Source: Rhodospirillales bacterium (GTDB taxonomy: Bacteria; Pseudomonadota; Alphaproteobacteria; Acetobacterales; Acetobacteraceae). From it: a stretch of DNA of 46,139 nucleotides. Made by a program: the position numbers and the translations under genes. Below the pieces are notes generated by a model that did not search any database, was not told the origin of the DNA, and saw only the letters and a program-made list of their open reading frames with translations. Of this stretch, positions 1 through 6,957 are shown piece by piece (the first letter of the stretch is position 1; each line of letters starts with the position of its first letter). The stretch is from assembly GCA_947460455.1 (NCBI GenBank), contig CANHKG010000010.1, positions 1 to 46,139 of the forward strand, read 5' to 3'.

Positions 1-330
1 CTGCCCCTCGTAGAGTATCGTCGGCCGGCCACGTTGCGGTTGGCCCCCATTCCCCCATCGGCTAGACTCGATCCCGGCCGACATGACCGTTGGCACCGTT
101 GCGGTTGGCCCCCATTCCCCCATCGGCTAGACTCGCCCTGCTGCGCATCCCGCCGGCACCACCGTTGCGGTTGGCCCCCATTCCCCCATCGGCTAGACTG
201 CTCGCGCGTGACGCCCCCCACCCCGGCCGTTGCGGTTGGCCCCCATTCCCCCATCGGCTAGACTACCACCCGGCCCGATGACATGGACTTCCCAGTTGCG
301 GTTGGCCCCCATTCCCCCATCGGCTAGACT
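1..330 (+). CRISPR. Type II-C CRISPR array, right-hand end (array continues off the left edge)
   Basis: Five identical 36-nt repeats lie at 33-68, 98-133, 164-199, 229-264 and 295-330. They begin GTTGCGGTTGG and end CGGCTAGACT. Spacers at 3-32, 69-97, 134-163, 200-228 and 265-294 are 29-30 nt and all differ. Bases 1-2 (CT) match the end of a sixth repeat, so the array extends leftward beyond the window. The plus strand of the repeat is complementary to the anti-repeat at 4848-4880, so crRNAs are made from the plus strand, toward cas2. The 36-nt repeat, the ~30-nt spacers and the cas9-cas1-cas2 neighbours fit type II-C. No repeat in view is degenerate. Confidence 0.97.
302..330 (+). promoter_or_regulatory. 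Candidate promoter embedded in each CRISPR repeat (last copy shown)
   Basis: Within every repeat, TTGGCC (repeat positions 8-13) and TAGACT (positions 31-36) lie exactly 17 nt apart. Each matches four of six bases of the sigma-70 -35 and -10 consensus. Transcription would then start inside the following spacer. Repeat-borne promoters ending in a -10 box at the repeat's 3' end are established for Neisseria meningitidis type II-C arrays. The same arrangement here is inferred from sequence only. Equivalent copies lie in the repeats starting at 33, 98, 164 and 229. Confidence 0.45.
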
Positions 331-335
331 ACAAG

Positions 336-373
336 CCGCCCTAGTGCATTGAAAACACAATGCGATAGGGCGG
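336..373. terminator. Long hairpin between the CRISPR array and the cas2 3' end
   Basis: CCGCCCTA (336-343) pairs with TAGGGCGG (366-373), and GCATTG (346-351) pairs with CAATGC (358-363). There is a 2-nt internal mismatch and a 6-nt loop, AAAACA. It lies between the array (read rightward) and the cas operon (read leftward), where a bidirectional terminator would serve both. No long T tract follows on either strand, so termination is inferred from position and stem strength. Confidence 0.5.
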
Positions 374-397
374 GTTGGACGCAACAAAAATTTGCTA

Positions 398-739
398 TCA
401 AAACAAAGTCAGCTGCTCATGGCGTCCCATCCGCCTTTTCTCCCGGACTGGACCGCGGAACACCGTCATCGTCTCGAACTGTTTGTCGGTCACCATCAGC
501 ACATGGACTTTGCCATCCTTCGGCACTTGCCGAGCTATCATGCGCAGCCGGGCGTTGCCCTGCTCCTTGCCGACGCACCAACGTAGGTAAACGCTGAATT
601 GGCTCATCTCCCAGCCCTCGTCGAGGAGCCATTGTCTAAACTTCGTCGCCGCTTTGCGCTGTGGCTTTGTCATCACGGGTAGATCGAACATCAAGACCAT
701 CCACATGATCCGATAGCCGCTCAGCATCGTCGCCATCAT
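398..739 (-). CDS. cas2: CRISPR-associated endonuclease Cas2
   Basis: About 113 aa. Cas2 bridges two Cas1 dimers in the spacer-integration complex. The core strand with the Cas2-type aspartate is visible in MWMVLMFDLPV, followed by a lysine-rich helix and SQFSVYLRWC. The C-terminus ends QLTLF, as in many alphaproteobacterial type II-C Cas2 proteins. Tandem ATGs at 739 and 736, and another at 727, are possible starts. 739 is chosen because it would give the usual ATGA-type junction with a cas1 of normal length. As it stands, cas1 overlaps this gene by about 100 bp in another frame. It is the last gene of the cas9-cas1-cas2 operon. Confidence 0.9.
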   Translation of the reverse strand: MMATMLSGYRIMWMVLMFDLPVMTKPQRKAATKFRQWLLDEGWEMSQFSVYLRWCVGKEQGNARLRMIARQVPKDGKVHVLMVTDKQFETMTVFRGPVREKRRMGRHEQLTLF

Positions 740-1643
740 CGCGGCCCCCCAGCTCGAGGAACGGAAAGGCAAGCATTGCCGACCCGGACAGGAAGCTGTC
801 CGCCAGACTCTGTGCAGTACGCAGGATTACCGTGGCCAGTGGCGAGGTACCGGCTGCTGAGACCTCGTCCTGCCATAGCAGCGCGACCAGACTGCGTTTC
901 GCGGCCATGGTGACATCCGTCACACCATCGGCAAGTAGGCAACGCACGGCATCGTCGACTATAGGCCGAAACGGTTCCATCAGGTCGTCAACAAGAGGCA
1001 TAGAATTCTGCGAGTTCCGATGAAACACGCCGAGACCGGGATGCAATCCTGAGGCGCAGATGGCGCGCGCCACCGCAGCACGAAGCACCGCATAGCCGTA
1101 GTTGAGTTGTGCGTTGGCACCAGGGGCGTCCTGGTCGCGCCGGAACCCGGCTCCCATGAGCAGCGGCCAGTACCGGCGCGCGGCTTGTGCCTCGATATTG
1201 TCAGGATCACCGGGCTTGACCAGGCGCGCCAGCCGGCCAAAGGCGCCAGACGCCGCGCCAGCGCGGTGGAGCGCCCAGCCCTGGCGCCTGATCTTGGCTG
1301 CCACCACCTGCTGCCAGAGGCGCTTTTCCATCAGCCGCGTGCGGTCGATTTGCGCGGCCATGCGCTTGGAGACGGCGTGGTGCCCCTCTACGGGCCAAAG
1401 CAATGCGGTTGGGGCGAAGTTCGCGCCCGGCACGATGAAGGAAACGCCGCGGTCAGCCAAAGCCGCGAGCAACGCGACAGACACGGATGTGCCGCGCGCG
1501 GTCGCCATCACGGCCATCAGGTCGTCGAGCGGCACGCGGCCCACTTCCTCGCGACCGCACTGCACCACGAGGAAGCCGCGATCCTTCGACAGGTGGCGCC
1601 CCTCCTCGGTGATCTCCACTACGCGGCCGAGCGGGCTCACCAT
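636..1643 (-). CDS. cas1: CRISPR-associated integrase Cas1, with an abnormal C-terminal tail
   Basis: 335 aa. Cas1 is the metal-dependent integrase that inserts new spacers. The catalytic set is present: E151 in NIEAQAARRYW, H208 in VFHRNSQN, and acidic residues D219/D220 and E223 in LVDDLMEPF. The protein looks normal to residue 300 (FPFLELGG). The last 35 residues are a D/R/S-rich tail that starts right after a run of six G (minus strand, 750-745) and is read across the start of cas2. One more G would place a TGA overlapping the cas2 ATG and give the usual ~300-aa Cas1. The start overlaps the cas9 stop by 7 bp, which implies translational coupling. Confidence 0.93.
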   Translation of the reverse strand: MVSPLGRVVEITEEGRHLSKDRGFLVVQCGREEVGRVPLDDLMAVMATARGTSVSVALLAALADRGVSFIVPGANFAPTALLWPVEGHHAVSKRMAAQIDRTRLMEKRLWQQVVAAKIRRQGWALHRAGAASGAFGRLARLVKPGDPDNIEAQAARRYWPLLMGAGFRRDQDAPGANAQLNYGYAVLRAAVARAICASGLHPGLGVFHRNSQNSMPLVDDLMEPFRPIVDDAVRCLLADGVTDVTMAAKRSLVALLWQDEVSAAGTSPLATVILRTAQSLADSFLSGSAMLAFPFLELGGRDDGDDAERLSDHVDGLDVRSTRDDKATAQSGDEV

Positions 1644-4600
1644 GGCAGGGAGCCCTGGTCGAAGACTCGGCCGGACGGGTCCACGAAGACCTTGCGGGCA
1701 CCTTCAGCCGCGAAGCGGCTTATGCTCGCGTTCACATATTTGAATGGGTCCGCTTTGTCGGCATCACGTGCCTTGAGGTTTCCACTCTCGTGAACCTCGG
1801 CGAGATTTACCTGACCCTCCCGAAACTTAACCACCCTCAGGAGCCGCCGTGCCTCTCCCTCTCCGAAAGCCACCACATCGTCCTTGTGCAGGCGCATCAA
1901 GAGCTTCGCTGCAGGATGCGGACGCCGATCAATGACGGGGCGTCCGAGGCGCGCGGCTTCAGCATCCATGGCGGCATGCAACATCGGCACCACCACCATC
2001 TGCACCTTGCCGAGCTTTCCCGCCTTTGGCGGCAAGCGCCAGAACTCCACCCGGTGGTTGGCATCCAGCTTGACGCGCTTGTAGGGGCGCCCAGTCCGCC
2101 GGTCGGCGATGGCGGCAGTGCCGTCTAGCCTTTCGCTGACCCGCACTCGTCGCACTGTGCGCCCAGCGGCATCGTGCGCGATCGCACCGAGGGCTGCCGC
2201 CTGCGCCGGCTTGGCATCGGCACTGCCGATCGCGCCGATGATGCGATCGGCCAGTTGTGAATCGGAGACCGCGTCGCGCACATCTTCCGGCTTCCAGCCA
2301 GCCAGCGCCTGGATCGGTACCCGATGCGCGACATTGGCCGCTTTCGGCCCGGCATCCACCAGCGTCGCATAGGCGGTATCGTTGTGCAGCCGGCCAGCTG
2401 GTGCCGTGTCTGGCTTGAACGATACGACCACAGCACGCAACCGAGATGCTGCCTCCGCCTGAAAACCCGGCCACGGTTCACCCAGATCGTCCATCAGCCG
2501 TCGGCCGCGATCTTCCGCTCGGCCAGCCGCTGTCGCCACGCGCTGCAATAGCGAGCGGTCCACCAGGCCAACCGTCAGCGCGTCAATTGCGTGGTGGCGG
2601 TGATCGTTGCGCTCTTTGCGCGCTCCACCCTTGCCGAGCAGCGCCGCGCTGTTCAGCCCAAGCGACTGGCGGAGCAGCGACGTCAGGCGCCCCGGCACCA
2701 TATAGACTTGGTCCGGGTCGCAGACCGCGCGCAGGTAGAGCCGCGCAAGACGCGCCAGATAGGCGCTGTCGGTCAGATGACGGGCCAGGAAATCACTGTG
2801 CTCACCCTGCCATTTCTGCAGTGCGTCCGGTGCGAAACGCCAAGCCTTGCTTCCGGGAAGCTGCGCAGCGCGCTGCACGATGTCTGGCCATTCCAGCGAG
2901 GCGCCAAAGGCCTGGTGGGGAGTCTGCCGCGACTTGCGGCGGTTCGCCTCGCGCAGCACAACGACGCGGTTGGCAAAACTGTCGTCCAGCGTGATGGCAA
3001 AGGGGAGGATGTGATCCTGCTCCACCTCGCCCGAGAACAGCCGAGCGAGCGAAATGCGTTCCCCGGAGTAGGGACAGATTCGTTCCTTGGGGTCGCCGGA
3101 CTGTTCATGCCATAGCCGCATCAAGGCAAGGTTCCGTCCGTTTACACGTTGCCCGAGGGCTGTGATATCCTTTGCCCACGCCTCGCGCCGCTTTGCGTTC
3201 TCCGCCTGCTCCTTCTCGATCCGCCGGCGCTCGAAGGCAGACTGGTTGAGTTCCCGCAACACCTCGACGATGATCTGCCTGGGGTGGCCGTGCCGCTTGA
3301 TGACCGCGTTCACAACATGGCGCAGCTGATTCAGGGCGACATGGACGGTCGGATTTGGCACACGGCCAAGGCGCTTCTCGTCAGGGTCGTCGGGTTCGCC
3401 AGAGCCTGTACCGATGCGCTCCGCAAGCACCGCGCCGTAATATGGCAACTGATCAAGTATGACGCCGTCGCGGTCGTCAGAATGATGCCGGAAGCCAGCG
3501 GCAATCACAGCCTTGTCGTAGGTCATCCCGGCCTCAAGATGCGGCAGGATGGCTCGCATCGCATCGGCAGAGAGTGCGGCGTGGCCGTCAGGCAAAGTGA
3601 CGCGCTCGGCTTGTCTGGCCAGATCGGAAGGAAGACCCAGAGCAATAAGTGCCGCCACTGCTTGGTCAGGCGTCGTCGAATTGAGCAGCGCGAGCACTAC
3701 AGCCTCTTGCAACTCCGATCCCAGGCGCGGCCAGATTGCAGAGAGCGGCTTGTCCTTGCCTGCCAGACGTGCCGCCGTTTCGGCGCCCTTCAGCTTTTCT
3801 CTTGCCTTTGATTCGAGATTGAAAGTTTCCCCGCTCGAGAGTCCAAGAAGCTTCCTGATCTGGTTGAAAGATAAATCCTTGCCGGCCAACAAAGGCCCGG
3901 CCAGCAGTGCACGCTGCTTGTCGGTCAGTGCCGCATCAGGCTCGCCCACGCGGCGGATCGCGAGGTGCGATAGATCCTGCGCGATGCGGAAGGCCTGCGC
4001 GACCGGCAAGGCCTTTGGTGCGCGAGGTTGGTCTGGTCTGAGCCAGCATCGCCCGACAGGCGGCTCCTTCAAGGGACGCTGGTGAAACAGGATACCGGCG
4101 ATGGCATCATACGCAGCAGGCGTCAGGGATGCGTTCCAGCCGGCCTGTGCATGCCAGATCGCGTCGAACTCAGCACGGATCAGATCCCGTGTGGGGTAAA
4201 AGGCATAAGTAGCCTTAGCGCCACTCCCCACGAGACGAGTACGGACATCTTGTGCCTTGTCTTGCCGATCGGCCAGCCATGCGCCCAGCGTCGTGTGGCC
4301 AGAGCGGGCAAGCTCCTGCTTGAGATTGTCAGACGCCGTCCTGATCTTGCCCTGTTCCGCCTCGTTCGAACGATCTGTCTTTCTATTACTTTGAAAGCCC
4401 CGCCGTTGATTCAGGTGAAAGACTGCACGACCGAGTTCATGGGGATCGAGCCGCCGATGCAGCGCATCACGCCGTAATGCATAGGGATTAAGCGCTACCA
4501 GCGCCTGCCGCACTGCTGGGTCAGCCGGCATCAAACCGTGTCGTGTCAGCGCATTCAAAAGTGCTTCGCGCCGCTGGAGATACCGATCGCGGCGGCGGCG

Positions 4601-4780
4601 CATTCCACGCGCCAAGCGCCGTTCTGCGGCAAGGGATGCCAGTGTCTTGGGGTCGCGCCCGTCTGGGAAGACACGTACACCCATGTCGACGATACCCACG
4701 GGCGAGCCGGTCGTACCTAGGCTGAGAACGCACCAACCGATCGAATTGGCGCCAATGTCGAGGGCAAGACGGTATGACAT
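1637..4780 (-). CDS. cas9: Type II-C Cas9 RNA-guided endonuclease
   Basis: 1047 aa, in the compact II-C size range. All nuclease residues are present. RuvC-I has D8 (LALDIGANSIGW), followed by an arginine-rich bridge helix (about 51-78). RuvC-II has E506 (IIVEVLREL). HNH has D589-H590 (QDHILPF) and N613 (REANRRKS). RuvC-III has H730 and D733 (HHAIDAL). A recognition lobe occupies roughly 80-470 and a C-terminal PAM-interacting region about 760-1047. No truncation is seen, so an active nuclease guided by the local crRNA:tracrRNA is expected. The gene heads the cas9-cas1-cas2 operon. Its G/C bias at third positions is visibly weaker than in the chromosomal genes to the right, consistent with acquisition by transfer. 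Confidence 0.97.
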   Translation of the reverse strand: MSYRLALDIGANSIGWCVLSLGTTGSPVGIVDMGVRVFPDGRDPKTLASLAAERRLARGMRRRRDRYLQRREALLNALTRHGLMPADPAVRQALVALNPYALRRDALHRRLDPHELGRAVFHLNQRRGFQSNRKTDRSNEAEQGKIRTASDNLKQELARSGHTTLGAWLADRQDKAQDVRTRLVGSGAKATYAFYPTRDLIRAEFDAIWHAQAGWNASLTPAAYDAIAGILFHQRPLKEPPVGRCWLRPDQPRAPKALPVAQAFRIAQDLSHLAIRRVGEPDAALTDKQRALLAGPLLAGKDLSFNQIRKLLGLSSGETFNLESKAREKLKGAETAARLAGKDKPLSAIWPRLGSELQEAVVLALLNSTTPDQAVAALIALGLPSDLARQAERVTLPDGHAALSADAMRAILPHLEAGMTYDKAVIAAGFRHHSDDRDGVILDQLPYYGAVLAERIGTGSGEPDDPDEKRLGRVPNPTVHVALNQLRHVVNAVIKRHGHPRQIIVEVLRELNQSAFERRRIEKEQAENAKRREAWAKDITALGQRVNGRNLALMRLWHEQSGDPKERICPYSGERISLARLFSGEVEQDHILPFAITLDDSFANRVVVLREANRRKSRQTPHQAFGASLEWPDIVQRAAQLPGSKAWRFAPDALQKWQGEHSDFLARHLTDSAYLARLARLYLRAVCDPDQVYMVPGRLTSLLRQSLGLNSAALLGKGGARKERNDHRHHAIDALTVGLVDRSLLQRVATAAGRAEDRGRRLMDDLGEPWPGFQAEAASRLRAVVVSFKPDTAPAGRLHNDTAYATLVDAGPKAANVAHRVPIQALAGWKPEDVRDAVSDSQLADRIIGAIGSADAKPAQAAALGAIAHDAAGRTVRRVRVSERLDGTAAIADRRTGRPYKRVKLDANHRVEFWRLPPKAGKLGKVQMVVVPMLHAAMDAEAARLGRPVIDRRPHPAAKLLMRLHKDDVVAFGEGEARRLLRVVKFREGQVNLAEVHESGNLKARDADKADPFKYVNASISRFAAEGARKVFVDPSGRVFDQGSLPW

Positions 4781-4809
4781 GATATAGCTTGACCGAGATG
4801 CTGACGAAG

Positions 4810-4842
4810 TTGCAACATAACTTTGGAAACCCTACGTTCCAA
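4810..4842. promoter_or_regulatory. Overlapping divergent promoters for cas9 (-) and tracrRNA (+)
   Basis: Plus strand: TTGCAA (4810-4815), 17 nt, TACGTT (4833-4838), with a predicted start near 4845, just before the anti-repeat. Minus strand: TTGGAA (4842-4837), 17 nt, TATGTT (4819-4814), with a predicted start near 4807 and a ~27-nt leader to the cas9 ATG. The -35 of each promoter overlaps the -10 of the other. The region also holds a dyad, TTTGGAA (4822-4828) and TTCCAAA (4837-4843). The boxes are partial consensus matches; the placement is inference. Confidence 0.45.
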
Positions 4843-4844
4843 AC

Positions 4845-4930
4845 GCATAGCCGATGGGGGAATGGGGGCCTTCCGTTAACAAGTGCCTGCGGGCGCACCG
4901 AATGAGCGGCGGGCTACGGCCCGCCGTTTC
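4845..4930 (+). ncRNA. tracrRNA for the type II-C system
   Basis: Bases 4848-4870 are the exact reverse complement of the central 23 nt of the CRISPR repeat. Pairing continues through a TT/TT internal loop and one bulged T to about 4880 (CCGTTAAC), as in the lower stem of known II-C guides. Next comes a small hairpin (GTGC...GCAC, about 4883-4898) and a perfect 8-bp terminator-like hairpin, CGGCGGGC-TACG-GCCCGCCG (4907-4926), with a short T run. The 5' end is set by the predicted promoter and the 3' end by the last hairpin; both are approximate. It is transcribed divergently from cas9. Confidence 0.88.
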
Positions 4931-4933
4931 TCG

Positions 4934-5152
4934 TCAATGGGGCTTTGGTTGTGGTGACTGTATCATTTTATAGGGAAAATTTCCTAATTCACGGCACCGC
5001 GGTGCGTCAGGCAACACCTCCCCTTTGGGCGACACCACCATCTTCCGCCGCCCAGCGTCCGGATCGCCAGCACCACCTGCGACGATTTTTTCTAACAAAA
5101 AATCGCACCAAGGCATGAAATTTTCCTTGTCCACCGGTGTTGCATCGTGCAT
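4934..5152 (-). CDS. Possible small hypothetical protein
   Basis: An open frame of 72 aa from ATG 5152, or 59 aa from ATG 5113, which has an AAGGA-like ribosome site about 8 nt upstream. The residue mix looks protein-like (PWCDFLLEKIVAGGAGDPD), but the codon choice is poorer in G/C than the neighbouring genes. No domain is recognised. It lies just beyond the tracrRNA terminator in the opposite orientation. It could be a relic of a transferred gene or chance. Confidence 0.25.
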   Translation of the reverse strand: MHDATPVDKENFMPWCDFLLEKIVAGGAGDPDAGRRKMVVSPKGEVLPDAPRCRELGNFPYKMIQSPQPKPH

Positions 5153-5163
5153 TGTTAGTGGTG

Positions 5164-5628
5164 ATGCCAAACCTCGTCGCCGCACCGAGCGAAGCCGACG
5201 CACCGCGCCCCTGGGCGCGGGCGATTCTGCACGCCCGGATTCCGGTGGCCCTCAAGCTCCTGCTGCTGGCCCTGTTCGCCGCATTCTCAAGGGCGGACAC
5301 CACCGGCCACACGCTGCGCACCCTGCGCAAGGATTGGCTCTTCTCCACCAACACGGATTTCGCCGAAGATCTGGACTCCGCCCAACACCCGTACGCCCTG
5401 CGCCGCCTTCTCCAATTGCGGGCGGAGATCGGCTGGCTCATGCGCGGCTCACCCAACCGCGGCATGCCCCTATCCGGCCACCGCGCGCCCGCACTCTGCC
5501 CGCCGCCGTCCGCCCGCGCGCCGCCTTGGCCGGCGCACGCCCTCATTCACCTTGAATCCGTCGCGAAAGCCCCGCTTCCGGCGGCGATGACTCATGCCCG
5601 AAGCACGTCCCCCACCATGGCCACCTGA
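5164..5628 (+). CDS. Hypothetical protein with one hydrophobic helix
   Basis: 154 aa from ATG 5164. A GTG at 5137 would add 9 residues. No clear ribosome site precedes either. Third codon positions are mostly G or C, as in the other genes here, which supports coding. A hydrophobic stretch (VALKLLLLALFAAF, about residues 29-42) is followed by a charged region and then a proline/alanine-rich tail that may be poorly structured. No family is recognised. The stop codon overlaps the base of a long hairpin at 5627-5679. Confidence 0.4.
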   Translation: MPNLVAAPSEADAPRPWARAILHARIPVALKLLLLALFAAFSRADTTGHTLRTLRKDWLFSTNTDFAEDLDSAQHPYALRRLLQLRAEIGWLMRGSPNRGMPLSGHRAPALCPPPSARAPPWPAHALIHLESVAKAPLPAAMTHARSTSPTMAT

Positions 5629-5679
5629 TACCAACCCGAACAATGGCTAACCCTTCCAGCCATTGTTCCGGTCGGTATC
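5627..5679. terminator. 22-bp imperfect hairpin after the hypothetical gene
   Basis: The left arm 5627-5648 and right arm 5658-5679 pair at 20 of 22 positions around a 9-nt loop. It lies at the convergent junction of the gene ending at 5628 and the CoA-transferase gene ending at 5776. A bidirectional terminator or a REP-like palindrome fits; there is no T tract. Confidence 0.45.
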
Positions 5680-5719
5680 GCGCGCGGGGCTGCCGGTGGC
5701 CGCGCGCAAAACAAACACT

Positions 5720-5770
5720 CATACCGGCCCGCTTTGCCCCATGCTTCTTGGGTCAACGCGGGCCGGTATG
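5720..5770. terminator. 51-nt hairpin just beyond the CoA-transferase stop
   Basis: The outer arms at 5720-5732 and 5758-5770 (CATACCGGCCCGC and its complement) pair perfectly. The inner part continues as TTGCCCCA against TGGGTCAA with one mismatch, around a 7-nt loop. It is placed to end transcription of the minus-strand gene at 5776-6948. Confidence 0.5.
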
Positions 5771-5775
5771 GGCCG

Positions 5776-6948
5776 TCAAACCACCTTCTTCTCGCGCAGC
5801 CCCGCAATCCCCGCCGCGTCGTAGCCAAGCTCGCCCAGGATCGCATCCGTATGCTCGCCCTGCTCCGGCGTGGTGTTGCGCACCTCCCACTTCGATCGGC
5901 TCATGCTGATCGCCTGGCCCACCAGCCCCACCGTGCCGCGCGTCGGGTGCTGCACATCGCGCGCCATGCCCAAATGCTGCACCTGCGGGTCGGCAAACAC
6001 CTGGTCCATGGAATAGATCGGCCCGCACGGCACGCTCGCCTTGTTCAGCTCCTCGATCCACACAGCCGAACTCTTGCCCCGCGTCACGCTCTCGATCTCC
6101 GCATTCAACCCCTTCCGGTTCTTCGAACGCCCGGCATCGGTGTTGTAGTCGGGATGGGTGGCCAGCTCCTCGCGCCCGATCGCCTTGCACAGCCGGCGAT
6201 AGATCTCATTGCCCGCCGCCGCGATGTTGATATGCCCGTCCGCCGTGGCGAACACCCCGGTGGGAATGCTGGTCGGATGGTCATTCCCCGCCTGCTCCGG
6301 CACCTCGCCTGCAATCGTCCAGCGCGCCGCCTGAAAATCCAGCATCGCGATCTGCGCGCCGAGCAGGGAGGATTGCACCCACTGCCCCTTCCCGGAAACC
6401 TCACGGTCCAGCAGCGCAATCAAAATGCCCTGCGCCGCGAAAATCCCCGCCGTCAGGTCCGCCACCGGAATCCCCACCCGCACCGGCCCCTGCCCCGGCA
6501 GCCCGGTGATGGACATCAGCCCGCCCATCCCCTGCGCGATCTGGTCAAAGCCCGGCCGATCCCGATACGGCCCATCCTGCCCGAAGCCGGAGATCGAGGC
6601 GTAAACAATGCGCGGGTTGATCTCCGCCAGCGTCGCATAGTCGATCTTCAGCCTGTCCTTCACATCCGGCCGGTAGTTCTCCACCACCACATCGGATGCG
6701 GCCACCAGCTTGTAGAAAATCTCCCGCCCCTCCGCCGCCTTCAGGTCCAGCGTCAGGCTGCGCTTGTTGCGGTGCAGGTTCCAGAAATCCGGCCCGTGCC
6801 GCGCGCCACCCAGGCCCGCATCACCCTCCGGCGCCTCGATCTTGATCACCTCCGCCCCCCAGTCGGCCAGCTGCCGCACGCAGGTGGGCCCGGCGCGCAC
6901 GCGGGTGAGGTCCAAAACCTTGAAGCGGGCGAGAGGGAGAGTGCTCAT
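5776..6948 (-). CDS. CaiB/BaiF family (class III) CoA-transferase
   Basis: 390 aa, the usual family length. Class III CoA-transferases move CoA between carboxylic acids through an aspartyl-CoA thioester intermediate. The catalytic aspartate is D164 (PVADLTAG). Other family signatures are LDLTRVRAGP at the N-terminus, GAEVIKIEAPEGD, NKRSLTLDLK, VVVENYRP and SISGFGQDGPYRDRPGFD. The substrate cannot be read from sequence. It is the last gene of a minus-strand run after the MFS gene (9 bp apart), so it could share that transcript and handle a transported acid; that link is inference. Confidence 0.92.
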   Translation of the reverse strand: MSTLPLARFKVLDLTRVRAGPTCVRQLADWGAEVIKIEAPEGDAGLGGARHGPDFWNLHRNKRSLTLDLKAAEGREIFYKLVAASDVVVENYRPDVKDRLKIDYATLAEINPRIVYASISGFGQDGPYRDRPGFDQIAQGMGGLMSITGLPGQGPVRVGIPVADLTAGIFAAQGILIALLDREVSGKGQWVQSSLLGAQIAMLDFQAARWTIAGEVPEQAGNDHPTSIPTGVFATADGHINIAAAGNEIYRRLCKAIGREELATHPDYNTDAGRSKNRKGLNAEIESVTRGKSSAVWIEELNKASVPCGPIYSMDQVFADPQVQHLGMARDVQHPTRGTVGLVGQAISMSRSKWEVRNTTPEQGEHTDAILGELGYDAAGIAGLREKKVV

Positions 6949-6957
6949 GTTGGGTCC

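Noticed and set aside
34-387. Open frames reading CGWPPFPHRLD-type or LADGGMGANRN-type repeated peptides
   Set aside because: They are translations of the CRISPR repeats on either strand; the periodicity is that of the array, not of a protein.
374-410. A/T-rich stretch beside the last repeat considered as a CRISPR leader with a right-to-left promoter
   Set aside because: The tracrRNA anti-repeat shows that the transcribed strand is plus, so a leader promoter reading leftward would not make functional guides.
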